The position numbers were made by a program, and so were the translations under genes. DNA of 64,000 nucleotides from Gaeumannomyces sp. JS-464 (taxonomy: Eukaryota; Ascomycota; Sordariomycetes; Magnaporthales; Magnaporthaceae). The notes beneath the pieces are model-generated. The model was given only the letters and a program-made list of their open reading frames with translations, was not told the DNA's origin and ran no database searches. Positions 35,189 through 47,715 of the stretch are shown here, piece after piece (within the stretch, counting starts at the first letter, position 1; the number at the start of each line of letters is the position of its first letter). Where the stretch lies: the NCBI GenBank assembly GCA_002197995.1, contig NGZR01000002.1, positions 868,001 to 932,000 on the forward strand, in the 5' to 3' direction.

Positions 35189-36796
35189 TATAACGATTTC
35201 TTTTAACATTTTACTATTTTTTTTTACAAAAACAAGCTAATATTTTATCGGTTATTAATTAATACCGGGTGTTTTTTTAAACGTTTATCGATAACACATT
35301 CGCGTATATATATATAACCTATTTAAGTTTTAATTACTAAAATTAAAACCTTTTCGATTCGCAAACGGAACGCTAGCAAAGCGCATTACCAATTGCGTTA
35401 AAACCATTTATACGTTTAGCAATATTACGAAAATTATAAGCTTTTACTATTAACTTTTAAAAGAATTAAACGTTATTTTAAGCTTATTATAAATAAAATA
35501 TTATAACCCGGCGGTTAATTAAACGGCGGGAACGTTAAGTATAAACGGCGTTATAATAGCGAAAGCTAACCGGGCATTAATTACGAATATGGAAATCCAC
35601 GTTTTAAACGTACCTAATTTTTTAATTTTTTACAAACAGGAAAAAATTCATACCCAAACCATACCGTAAATAAACTTTTTCGCTTTAATAAAAAACGATA
35701 CCCTATTAAACTTCCAATCGTTTAATAACCTTATTAAAAATACGCCGATAATAATTTTTCGAGTTATTTTTTAAATTAAAAACATTTTTAAAAGCATTAA
35801 ATTGGAATTTAAAGTTTAAACGTTTAAAAAATAAGTTAAAAAGGCATTATATTTACGCCGGGTATTTAATAAAAATATCGAAAAGTTTTTAAAAGGAAAA
35901 CCATTTGTAATAATAGAAAAAATCTTTAAAAAACTTTTTTAAAAACTTTACAATTTCGCCGACTGTTTTTTTTTAAAACGCAAATAATTTACCTTTATAT
36001 AAGCCGTTTAACTATAAAATTAAACTTTTTCCCAGCGAAACGCCACCGTATTATTACAACCGCGTTATATTATAATAAAAGTTGCACGTGGTAAAAAAAT
36101 ACCTTATAACTATTTAACGAAAAGGTTTATCCGTCTTAACGCATCGCCGGCGGCAGTTTTAATCCTTTTCGCCCGAAAACCAAGCGAAAAGGTTAAAGTT
36201 TGCGTAAATTATATAAGGTTAAATAATGTTACAATTAAAAACCGGTACCCGATTTTTTTTTTAAGGAAATATTAAAAGCGTTATTAAAAACGAAATGGTA
36301 TAGCAAAATAAATATTATAGCGGCATTTAAGCGTTTGCGTATCGCTTTAAAAAACGAATAAAAAACCGCGTTTATTATTAAATTCGGGTTATTTAAATGC
36401 TTAATAACCAACTTTAATATAATAAACGCTTTTAGCTCGTTTTAGCATTACATTAACTATACGTTAAAAAAGCTTTAAATAAATACGTTACAATTTACTT
36501 TAACAAAGTTTTAATTTATAGCGAAATTAAAGCGGAATACTAGCGATACGTTAAAAAAATAGTGCGAAAACTCGCTAACGCCGGCCTATTTATCGATATT
36601 CGAAAATGCGAGTTTAACGTAAAAAAAAAACAAAATATTTAAAATTTATCGTTTTAATAGCAAAAATTTGGATAAACCCGAATAAAAATAACGGCGATTA
36701 AATTATAAGTATTACTTATTACGTTACGAAAATTACAACGTTTTTTTAAGTTCGCGAACTTTTATAAACGGTTTATCCAAAGCTTTTTCGCAATAC
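35189..36796 (+). pseudogene. Middle element protease and reverse-transcriptase remains
   Basis: Resumes after the Fot1 insertion. Near 36,150-36,250 gypsy reverse-transcriptase motifs are readable (LFARKPSEKVKVCVNY, then RLNNVTIKNRYP). Near 36,520-36,610 come IYSEIKAEY and RKLANAGLFIDIRKCEFNVK. The stretch ends in FFKFANFYKRFIQSF just before the inner element. Stops are frequent, typical of RIP. Confidence 0.75.
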
Positions 36797-37241
36797 TATT
36801 ACGACCAGCATGCAAATCTTAAAACAGCAAAATAAGAAAGGCTTTAAATGGTACTTTTGCCCCGCACCGGGGCACGTGGAATTACGTAACCCAAACAGGA
36901 TTTATAAATTTGTAAACAAAGCGATAAATTTAAAAAGATTTGTAAATTTGTAAAAAAAGCAACAAATTTAAAAGGATTTATAAATTTGTAAGCAAAGCAA
37001 CAAATTTAAAAGCTATTAAAGCAAAAAGCAGCGTATATATAAAAATGGATTTTTTATTATTTTAAATAACTTTAATTAAAGCTTTAGCATTAGTTAACTT
37101 AAGTTAGCTTTTACGCATTTTTTAAAGCAAGCAATTAAATTGTCCTTTTAAATTACGTGTTTTTTTATTAACCGAATCGGTAATACCGTTTTTTCCACCC
37201 CCGAAATGCTTTACTTTAAAAGCAAACCTTTAATTGTACCA
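36797..37241 (+). repeat. Left LTR of the inner element
   Basis: 445 bases, closely similar to 43584-44037. The differences are mainly C/T and G/A transitions. It contains three imperfect copies of a motif like GATTTRTAAATTTGTAAGCAAAG. Confidence 0.92.
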
Positions 37242-40200
37242 TTTTAACTAATCCTATTTAATACCTCGTTAAAAGAAAAAATAGTGCGGTTATAGCGAGT
37301 AGTAGTAAAAGCTTAAAAAAAACCCACGGTTTTCACTTTTAACAGTATTAAATACGACTTCGACGAAACCGCTAACACGGTTAGCCTTTTTAAACTTATA
37401 ACGGACGAAATCGCTAAAAGCTAAGCCGAGGTAAAGCAATTTACTACGAAGTTGGTATTTTTTAAAGCACTTATTGCAATCCGAACGCACAAATCCCGTT
37501 TTAAACCTTTACGAAAAGGAAAACGGCAAATTTAAAACGTTTTTTACCAAATGCAAAAGTTATTTTAAATTTTACGAATAACAGTTCGTAAGCGAAAAGC
37601 AAAAGGTCGTTTACGCTGCTATTAAGCTAAACGGTAAAATGAAAAAATAATTCCAATTAACTTAAAGCGATTACTTTAAAAGGTATAAAAATAGCTAAAA
37701 AAAACTACTAAAATTATTTTCGCTAACTTCGAAACCTTTAAAAAAAAAGTTGGAAAAGTATTCGGAATAATCGACGAAACCCGAATCGCCGAAAGAGATT
37801 TGCTAGCTTTTAAATAATGAAAAGCCGCGGCTAAATACGCCGCAAACTTTTAGCGAATTAGCATTAAACTTAACTGGAACGACGCTACGTTAATACTACA
37901 TTTTTATAACGGATTACGCGAAAACGTAAAAAATAAACTCGCGAAATAAAACCGTTCGAAATTTTTTACAAATTACGTTAAAAACGCGGTTCGTATTAGC
38001 GATAAACTATACGAACGATAATAGGAAAAAAAAGGATATGGTTTTAAAAATGTGGTATAAATTAATAAAGCTAACCAAAAAAGGCTAAGTAATAACCTAG
38101 TACGGTTTATAAAACGCATTTAAATTTTATAAATTTTAATGCAAAAGCCGTTTACTAATAATAAAAGTAATAAAAAAGCAAAAACAAAACTCGAAAAACG
38201 GGAAATGTTTTAAATGCGGTTAAACCGGCTATATTAAAACAAATTGCTTTTAACGGGATAATAACCGCTAAGTAATTAACTTTTAACGAATATAAAAAAG
38301 CCCGACGTAAAAAGAATTGTATTTCGGGCTGGTGTTTAGCTAAACAAGCTATTACGACGAATTATATACCACATATTAGTTCGATAAAAAGGCTACCAAA
38401 TAATATCTTGGGAAACTTTAAAATATTTGCATATTTAAAACTATTAAGGTTAAGTACGATAATAAAGAAAAGTAACGCGTTATTTCCGGGTTTACAAACT
38501 TAAAAAAAAAAAACGACGCCGTTTTTTATAAAATATAAAAAGGAACCGTTATAGCAAGCGATTTAAAGGAAGGAAAAACCCGAAAAAAGCTTTAAAACTA
38601 AATATACCTTTTCCAAAAGTCGGAAAACTTCGACACCGACGCCGAAATAAATTAAAACGGTTAAAACTTCGAAATAGCCGAATTTTAAAAACGAGTAAAA
38701 AGTTCGAACGACGTAACCTTCGTATTTATAATTCGTAAAAACCAGGCAAATTGGAAAAATTAACGTGCTTTTACGCTTTTTAACGTTTTAAAATGTTTTT
38801 AAAACGTTAAAGTTTTAAAACACTAAACGGCCCGTTATACCACGCTACTTTAACGAACGGAAATAACGACAAACCTTTATCGTAATTTAACGACTAGTAA
38901 AAAGTTAAATACGTTAACTACTAGTTTGACGACGCAAACGAACCAATAAGGGCTACGGTAAACCTCGCGAATTACCCTAGCGTCGATATGGGACATTTTA
39001 AACATTTGCACCTTTTTTTAAGCAAAATGCATTTATAAAAAATGCAAATTCCATTTACAACCTAAACTTAAATACGATTTTTTCCTACGGAAAATAAAAA
39101 GCGAGCTTAAAGTTAAACCTCGTTTAGCATTTCAATTGCCACGGTAAAAGCCAGCCCGAATCGGCAGGTTTACCGCAGTTTTTAAACCTAACGAACGGCA
39201 CCCGATGTTATATATTATTAAAACGCTTAATTAAAAGAAATGCAAAGTTGCGAAATGCAAAAAGCACATAGCATAAAAGGCGGAAACTTAGCATTAGGGG
39301 ATTGCGCAAACGTATATGCCGTTTAACCCGGATAAAAAAACAAACGTACGGTACTCGTTCCTTTTATTAAAAAATTAAAAAAACTACCTAAACGGAAAGC
39401 ACGAAATAAAAAAAATAAAAACCGATAAAAACCTTCGCGATAGCAAAATCGAACTAACCATACGACCTATTAATATTCCGGATAAAATATTAAAAGAAAA
39501 AAGTTAAAATAAATAATCGATTGCGAAGTATAAAGCGATTATATATCGTTATAAGCGGTTAAACGGTATAAAATCTTAACGAAACGGAAACGCTAACCGT
39601 ATTAACTAAAAACGGTTAAAAAGTATTTATCGCTTATAATAAAAAATAAATCCATCGAAAAACACAATTAATAACATTACGCACTTAAAAAAAAGAAAAC
39701 GTTACTATTATATTAAATAAGTTAAATATAAAAAAAACGTAATTTTTAAAGTCCTTTAGCTTAGGAAAAATAACTTATGGATAAATTAGGTTAACGGTTA
39801 AATTTAATAAAAAAAGCTACAAATAATTAAAACGGTTTACTAACTTCGAACTTTAAACTGTAAGCATAAAAAGCAACGAAAAAAGGTTATAACGGTAATA
39901 AAACTTAGCAATCCACCTTCGCATTTAATATTAACGAATATACGATTATTTAAAATGAAAAGCGATTAAAATAACCAAACTCGTATTAAAAAACGGCTCG
40001 CGAATGTTTTAAAAAAATATTATAAATACGAAAAATTGTTCCGGAAAAATTTAAAAACAGTGCTTCCCGAATATAAACCGTTCGATTTTAAAATTAAGCT
40101 TAAATTAAAAACATAGTTTAAATACTAAAAGTTATACCAATTTAGCTTTTAATAATAGGAAATGTTAAAAAAACAATTAAAAAAAAACTTACGAAAGAAA

Positions 40201-43200
40201 TACGTTAAACTTTTCGACTTTTCGGTAAAACACGGGATTTTATAAAAAAAAAACGGGACGAAGCGAATGTGCGTCAATTACCGCCCGTTAAATAAAACTA
40301 CGATTAAAAATTGGTATTTTTTACTTTTTATTAATAAGCTACGAAATAAGCTCGGCAAAACCTAGTATTTTACGGCTTTAAATTTACGAAAAGCGTATAG
40401 CTTAATACGAATTAAAAAAGGCCAAAAGTAACTAATAGTTTTTAAAACGAAATTTAAATGCTACGAATTTTTAATACTAACCTTTAGTTTTACTAACGCA
40501 TTAACTACGTTTTAAAGATAATTAACCACGTATTACGCGAATATTTTAACATTTTTATGCTTGCGTATTTAAACGATATTTTAATTTTTTTAAAAACGAT
40601 GGAAAAATATAAGCCTTACGTATATAAAGTGCTTTAAAAACTGCTTAATGCAAAACTCCTCGTTAAACCAAAAAAAAATGCGAATAGCATTTGCAAAAAA
40701 TCGCTTTTTTAAAATTCGTAATTATATTTGGACAAATTTGCATAAATTTTAAAAAAGTCGAAAAAGTTAAAAAGTGGCTTATATTTAAAAACGTTACGGA
40801 AATACGAAAGTTTTTAGGTTTTTTAAACTTTTATAAACGGTTTATTTATAATTATAATAAAATCGCTATATTATATACAAACTTTATTAAAAATAACTAC
40901 TAGTTTTATTAGGAAAAATAAAAATAAAAAGCTTTTAAGCAATTACGAAACGCCGTAATAAACGAATTAATATTAGCAATTTTAAACATAAAAAAACCTT
41001 TCGAAATCGAAACCGACGCGTCGAATTACGCGATCGGCGGGTAATTTGGATAATAAAACGACCAAAAGCGGTTATACCTTTATGCGTTCTTTTCGCAAAA
41101 GTTAAATGGATTTAAATTAAATTACCAAATTTATAATAAATTCTTTTTAGCAATTATCTGAGCATTTAAAAAATAACGACCATATTTTTATAAAATTAAG
41201 CATTAAGTTATAATATATACGAATTATAAAAACCTAACACATTTTACTATTAGTAAAAACTTAAATAAGTAATAAGTTTATTAAAAGGAATTTTTGCAAA
41301 CTACGATATTCGGATCGAATACCGGAAAAGGTCGGAAAACGGCTAAACGGATGCTTTAAACCGACGACCGAATTACTAGGTCGCAATACTTAAAAAAACA
41401 CGAGTAATTTTAACGGGAAAATTAAACGGATTTTTAATTCCAGCATAAAAAATACTCGTTAAAACAATCCGATAAGGAAAAGTTTAAACCCTAAAAAAAA
41501 TTTAACAAATTTATAACCAATTGGCATATAACTACCAAAATGTAACCAAAATATAAAAATAGTTATAATAAATTTACGGGTTTGCAAAAACTCGAGCCGA
41601 AATACAAAACGCAATAAAAAATTGCGAAAGCTGTGCTAAAAACAAGGCTAACAAGCATAAGCCATATGGGTTTTTGCAACTTTTGCTAACATTTAGCGAA
41701 GTATGGCAAAAAGTTACCATAAATTTCGTTATTAAACTTCGCTAATCCAAAAAACCGATAATTAAGGTTAAGTACGACAATATACTGGTAATAGTAAACA
41801 GGTTTACCAAATATGCCTTATTTTTACCGTATAAAAAAAGCAGCAACGCTACCGAGTTAACGTACGTTTTTATTAAATACGTAATAGCGGAATACAACAC
41901 GCCAAAGCGTTTAATTACGAATAAAAATAAGCTATTTACGAGCAAATTTTGGAAAAGGCTTACGGTTTTTACTAAAAGCTAAGCACTTTTTATTTACGGT
42001 TTACCATTTTTAAATAAATAAATAAACGAAGCGAACAAATTAAACCATAAAGCAGTATTTACGTTATTACGTTAATTATAAACAAAATAACTACGTATAA
42101 CTATTCTTATAGTTTAGTTCGCTTATAATAATTTAATTTATAAAAGCATAAAAATTACACCGTTTTATGCGAATTACGGGTTTACGCTTATAGCGTATAA
42201 AAAACTTAAAGCAAAAAAACATAGCTTAATACCGGAAATACAAATAACAAAGCTTACTAAATTGCATAAACACTTTTAAATAAAGTTAAAAAAGTTACGG
42301 CACCGCATAGCTATTTAAACAAATAAAAAAAGGATTAAAAAACCGACTTTTAAAAAAGGGGATAGCGTTTATCTTTTTCGACGAAATATTAAAACGAAAC
42401 GACCGAACGATAAGCTAAACTATAAGAAATTAAAACCTTTTAAAATGTTAAAAAAGGTTTTAAACGTAAATTAAAACTTCGATTACCACTAACTATAAAA
42501 TCCCACACGGTTTTTTATATTTCCTTATTTAAATTAGCGTTATTAAGCTTTAAAATCGATAAGTTAATGGAAATTAAAGCGGAATAAAAATATAAAATCG
42601 AAGGAATTTTAAATTATAAGCTAAAAAATAGGCCCAAAAAGTACCTAATTAAATGGAAAAAGTACGGCCACGAAAAAAACATATGGGAAAAAACAACGAA
42701 CTTTAAGCATTGTTAAAAACTCCTAAAGGAGTACCAGCGAAAGCATTTATAAAAAGGTTAGCAAAAGCAAAAATAGCTAAAAAACTAATTGCTAAAAGCT
42801 CGATAATTAGGTTTTTAGCAATAATTGTGCTAAAATTCGAACCCGAAACCTTAGCAGGAAAACCAAAGCTACATTTAATGTGTTATAAAACTTAAGGAAA
42901 TTGTTAAAAAAATTACAACTTATTGAAATTCAAAAAGGCAAACATGTTTAGGTTAAAATTAACCCCGAACGCTTACCAGCTAGGAAAAAGGGCAAAAGTT
43001 ACGGATAGCTCGGGTTATAAAGCAGCCTAACGAGCTTCCCGGTCGCCTTCCTCCCGCTCGATACGCTTTAATTTTTTTATAGCGTTAATACCACGACGGA
43101 TTGCACGCATTTTCTTTTTAAACCATATTTTTATTTTATTTTCGCAAACGCTTAAGTTTGTTATTTAAAACGCGGCGTTTTTCCTTTATCGCTTTAACCT

Positions 43201-43583
43201 TTGCTTTTATTTGTTAATATTAAAAACCGATAAAACGAAGTTGCTTAAACGAAGAACTTAAAATGTCGCAATTAAAACGGTTTTAACCGAAACATTTCAC
43301 GTACTAAAACGAGTTTTAAAAAAAGGTTTTACACTTTTTACGCTTTAAAACCTCGTAATAAAAAAAGCAAAAAGGCATTTTAACGGCAAAAAAACACGAT
43401 TTAAGCGAATAAGTCTTTACGTTAAAAGGTTTTCTTCGCAAAAGGACGTTTTCGCACTTAACCAAACATTTTGTTAAAATAAAAAAAGGATAGGAAATGG
43501 TAAAAAAAAAAGTACTTACTATTAATAAAAAGCGGGGCGATAAAACGTGGTTAAAAAAATTCGGTTTAAAAGGGGAAACTTAA
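37242..43583 (+). pseudogene. Inner element gag-pol remains
   Basis: Readable landmarks despite many stops are listed in order. The gag zinc knuckle is CFKCG-stop-TGYIKTNC (the knuckle His reads Tyr, as a C-to-T change would give). Reverse transcriptase shows KRMCVNYRPLNKTTIKNW, then FTALNLRKAYSLIRI, then YLNDILIF where gypsy elements have YLDDILIF. RNase H shows PFEIETDASNYAIGG. Integrase shows NCESCAKNKANKH, then NILVIVNRFTKYALF and FTSKFWKRL. The chromodomain shows YKIEGILNYK, then KKYLIKWKKYGHEKNIWE. The chromodomain places it among chromodomain-bearing gypsy elements, which can target heterochromatin. Confidence 0.88.
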
Positions 43584-44037
43584 TATTACGACTAGCATAT
43601 AAGCCTTAAAGCAGCAGGACGGGAAAGGCTTTAAATGGTGCTTTTACCCCGCACCGGGGCACGTGGAATTACGTAACCCAAGCAAGATTTGTGGATTTAT
43701 AAATTTATAAGTAAAGCGACAAATTTAAAAAGATTTGTAAATTTGTAAGCAAAATAACAAATTTAAAAGGATTTATAAATTTATAAGCAAAGTAATAAAT
43801 CTAAAAGCTATTAAGGCAAAAAGCAGCGTATATATAAAGGACGGATTTTCTATTGTTTTAAGTAGCTTTAACTAAAGCTTCGGCATTAGTTAACCTAAGT
43901 TAGCTTTTAGGCATTTTTTAAAGCAAGCAATTAAATTATCCTTTTAAATTACGTGTTCCTTTATTAATTAAATCGGTAATACCGTCCTTTCCACCCCCGA
44001 AGTGCCCTACTTTAAAAGCAAACCTTTAATTGTAACA
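43584..44037 (+). repeat. Right LTR of the inner element
   Basis: 454 bases. It pairs with 36797-37241, is followed by the AATAC duplication and is preceded by the polypurine tract. Confidence 0.92.
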
Positions 44038-47000
44038 AATACCCCGTTTATTAATAACATTAATAAGCACGAAAAGTTAGCCGGGCTATTTACCGGAAAA
44101 AGTTTTAGCAATTTTTCCTTAATTTCGCGACGCTTTTTTTTTAGAAATTATATTAGATTTTTACAACCCGGCGTTATAAACAATCGTAAAAGCAAACGCT
44201 TTTAACTGGGGTATAAAAAAAGGTTTTATAAGTAAATTCGAAAAAAATACGCCGGTTTATCGCTTTTTTTCCGCTAAACATTCGCCGGCGAAATGCAATT
44301 ACGAAATATACAAAAAAAGCTTTTAACAATTATTAAAACATTTAAAAAAAATATAAACCCGAGTTTTAAAACGCCGAATCGCTAGTAAAAATATAAACAA
44401 ATTATAAAAACTTTTAATTTTTCGCTATTATTAAACTTTTAAACCAGCGATAAATTAAATAGTCGGAATTTTTTTAATGATTTTAGGTTTTACATTATAT
44501 ATAAAACCGGGAAAACCGCTATTATTCCCAATGCATTTTTACGTTTCCCCGGCGTTCGTTTAGCGAATATTCGAAACGTAAGTAACAAAAGGGTAACGCT
44601 TCGCTAACGAATATTATTACGATTAAAACGGTAGGGTTTTAGCGAAATACTAGCGTTATTAAAGTTTTTAACACGTTTAAATATATAAACGTCCTAATAA
44701 AAAGGGCGTACGTTATTTTAAAACTGGCATAAGTTATATTATTTTGTTTGTAAAACCCGGTAAAACGATAATTCCCCATTTAAATTTAAAGCAAGTTAAA
44801 CTGGTTAAAACCGATTGTTAAGCGATACGAAAACGCGTATATTATAAAAGCCAGCTGTCTATCCATTTAACAAAACGCTTAAATTTTAAATTTTGCATAA
44901 AACGTATAACTTACTATTAAACGGCTATTTAAGTGTAATAAACCTTAAAATTTTATATGTAAAACATATACCTAGCTACGGTTATCGCGAAACGTTAGCG
45001 CATTTATCCGGGGTTGCTATTTATATAAAGCATTTAAAATGGGGAAAAAATCCCTAAACGGGTTATTAAAACTATTACCGGTGCTATTTAAGCCGTAAGC
45101 AAATATTTTTATCGATTACGTTAACTTATTACCGCTATACGAATGTTAACGTATTATTTACTACCATATTATAGTATTAATAAACCGGTTAATGAAAATG
45201 CGCTATTATATGCTAATAGTAAAAACCGACGCAGGCCGTTTAGCAACCTTTTTTTCCCGCAAATATATCGTTTATACAGCACTTTAAATATTATCGTTTC
45301 GAATTAAAATTAGCAATTTATATTCGCATTTTAAAAAAACTAAGCAAAAAATTCGACGTTACGTTTAAACATTTGTCGTCGTTTTACTTTAAATTTAACA
45401 GGCAAATGAAAATCCTAAACGCGTATATAAAATAATATTTGCGAGCATTTTACTTATATTATTAAGACGATTAAATCGATTAGCTTTTGTTAAAAAAGAA
45501 TTTATTAATAATAACCACGTATCGGAAATTACTGGGGTTTTCCCTTTATCCTCGAAAGTAGTGCTAAATATGTTAGTTATGTTTATAGCTTATATATTTT
45601 CGCATTAAACACATAACCGTGTTTTAGTAGGGCTGTTTTAGCCTTTTTTTAAGTTTAAACGCTTTGCACTTTATGCGAGTTTGCCTTTATGCACGCTAGT
45701 CGTAACACTAATAAATTAAAACCACCGGACTAGTGGCGAAACCTAAGCGAAATACGGGCACCGAATTAACGCACAGCTGGCCTAGTTTAACGCGCTAAAA
45801 AGGAACAACCCGTTTAGCAACGCTTTAAAAGGAAGCCTAAACGGGCACCTTAGCTTTAACTAACGGCGAAAGCTGGGAAGCAAAAGGGGGGAAAAAGAGC
45901 GAAATAAAACGAAAAACAATTAAGCTACTTAAAGCGAACTTGCTTTAAATTACGGCCATATATTAATAATAACTAACTATTTACCTAATTTTTAAGCGCA
46001 CGCCGGCAACCTATTAAAAAAAACCGCGCAAAGCGGAAAAAACGCGCTAGCGAAGCATTAGCAAAAAAAACGAACTATAAACGAAGCAGCAAACCTAAGC
46101 GCAAACGTTGTAAACGTAACGGTAAAAACGAAATGCAAAGCCGTCGTAGCGACGGAATTTCGCGGTATGCTAATTCCGAAACTCGCCTTCCTCATTTTCG
46201 TTATTTTTAATATTAGCTAAAACGTTAATAAATATTAACGTTCCGCCGGCGTAAAAATAGTTAATATATAAGTTATAAACGGCGTAAAGCTCGCTTTTAA
46301 ACGTACGTTTAGCCGCAACTTAAAAATTATAACCGGGGTTACCGTTACAAAAACGCAATAAGCATTAAACCGAGTTAAAAAAGCAACGCTAGCAAAACGC
46401 TAAAAAAAAGCTGCATACGACACGTACTAGGTTTAAAGCATTTTATTGCTTTAAATCCATCCGTTAACGCCGGGAAATCGATATAATTTGGAATTAAGCT
46501 GGTATTTAATAACGCGACGTAATAATCGCGTTAAAACCGTTATTTTAATACGAAGTTAAACAAAACCAAAACGGCAAAATAAAAGCGGAATATTTACAAT
46601 ACGCGACTTTTAAAAACCCGTTTCGCTATAAACCTAGCGGATATGCGTTTTAAAATTAACAAAAGCATTAATTAATTAAGTAACCGCTTTCGCGGCGGCG
46701 ATACGATAATCGGCCGTTATACTACCGAATTTAAAAAGGTCGGGATTTTCCTACTTATTAGCGCTAAAAAAACTAATAGCTTTTTTCCACGTACTTTTAG
46801 CAACTATTAATTTAAAAAACCTTAATAACGCCGACTAGTTAAACTAAATCGTAAAAATCGCTTTTTATAAAAAGGCAAATTTAATAAAGGAAACGTTAGC
46901 TAAACAAAACGCGACGCGACGAAATAAAACAGCTTAACGGAAAGTTAAGGAAATACTAGGGTAATAAACTTTAATGCACGTTTTGCGACGCGCGAAACAC

Positions 47001-47587
47001 TAATCGCAATTAATAAACGATTTGGTTTTATTTTTACAGCCCGTCCGGGGATAAAAAAACGCTATTTAATTGTTAAAATCGAACGTTAAATTATTAACGC
47101 GACCGCGAAAATGGCGAAAATATTCGCCAGCGTAAATACGAAAATATTACATGTAATTAAATCGGAAAAAAAGCAGCAATTAGCAAAAGCCGGGTTTGCT
47201 TTAAATAAACGCTATCGTTTTAATAACGAAAGAGAATAATCGCGATAAAAGCGTAAAAGGATAACGAAACGACGGTAACGAAATGGGAAAACGAAAGCGA
47301 AAAAAAGGGAAAAAAAAGTTAATAATAGCCGACCGGAAAAAAGAAAAAAAAAGTGAAAAGTTTCGGCAAAAGGAAAAAAAAGAAAAGAAATAAGCGGAAA
47401 ACCTAAAAAAAGCGGCGTTTTCCCGATTGGGAAACCGCGCTTTATTACCAGTTATAACGCACCGCACTATAACCTTAATAGTAACGTTACGCTAAGGAAA
47501 CGACGTTATACGGCAAATTAAATTAAGGACGACGGCGTAAAATTAATTGGCAATTGGAAAACTAATTGCAGTTTAAAAGGGAGGTAC
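44038..47587 (+). pseudogene. Middle element RNase H/integrase remains and an unexplained 3' stretch
   Basis: Resumes after the inner element. Near 44,490-44,550 the RNase H connection reads FRFYIIYKTGKTAIIPNAFL. Near 45,330-45,480 the end of integrase reads KLSKKFDVTFKHLSSFYFKF and later YLRAFYLYY. About 1.9 kb between 45.7 and 47.59 kb carry no recognisable domain. They are Lys/Arg/Asn-rich with many stops. Confidence 0.68.
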
Positions 47588-47715
47588 TATTACGGGATTA
47601 AGCCTAGCACATTTGTGTTTAGCTATAAATCCGCCGGCTTTTTACAAAGCTAGCGGACTTTCCTTTTATGCTATAACAAACTTTTAATTTAATACCTAAT
47701 TGCAGCGCCGTAACA
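47588..47715 (+). repeat. Right LTR of the middle element
   Basis: 128 bases. It pairs with 31568-31695, with CATTT directly after it. Confidence 0.9.

Larger units (their letters stand above)
36797..44037 (+). mobile_element. Inner Ty3/gypsy chromodomain retrotransposon, full length, RIP-mutated
   Basis: 7,241 bases. LTRs are 36797-37241 and 43584-44037, beginning TATTACGAC and ending near TTGTAACA (TTGTACCA in the left copy). The target duplication AATAC is intact at 36792-36796 and 44038-44042. A polypurine tract (AAAAGGGGAAA) lies just before the right LTR. Domains run in gypsy order: gag zinc knuckle 38206-38247, reverse transcriptase 40.2-40.9 kb, RNase H about 41.0 kb, integrase 41.6-42.0 kb and chromodomain about 42.57-42.72 kb. 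All frames are closed by RIP stops. It inserted between the reverse-transcriptase and RNase H parts of the middle element. Confidence 0.92.
31568..47715 (+). mobile_element. Middle Ty3/gypsy retrotransposon inserted into the outer one
   Basis: Direct terminal repeats of 128 bases lie at 31568-31695 and 47588-47715, beginning TATTACGG (TGTTACGG before RIP) and ending CGTAACA. The 5-base target duplication CATTT is intact at 31563-31567 and 47716-47720. A polypurine tract (AAAAGGGAGG) precedes the right LTR. The order of remains is gag zinc knuckle (33131-33172), reverse transcriptase (36.1-36.8 kb), RNase H end (44.5 kb) and integrase end (45.3-45.5 kb), confirming gypsy order and plus orientation. 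A Fot1-like element and an inner LTR element interrupt it. Without them it is about 7.0 kb. Confidence 0.88.

Noticed and set aside
36900..37020. CRISPR-like array from repeated ATTTGTAAGCAAAG units
   Set aside because: Three imperfect copies without uniform spacers, lying inside an LTR present at both ends of the inner element. Fungi do not carry CRISPR arrays.
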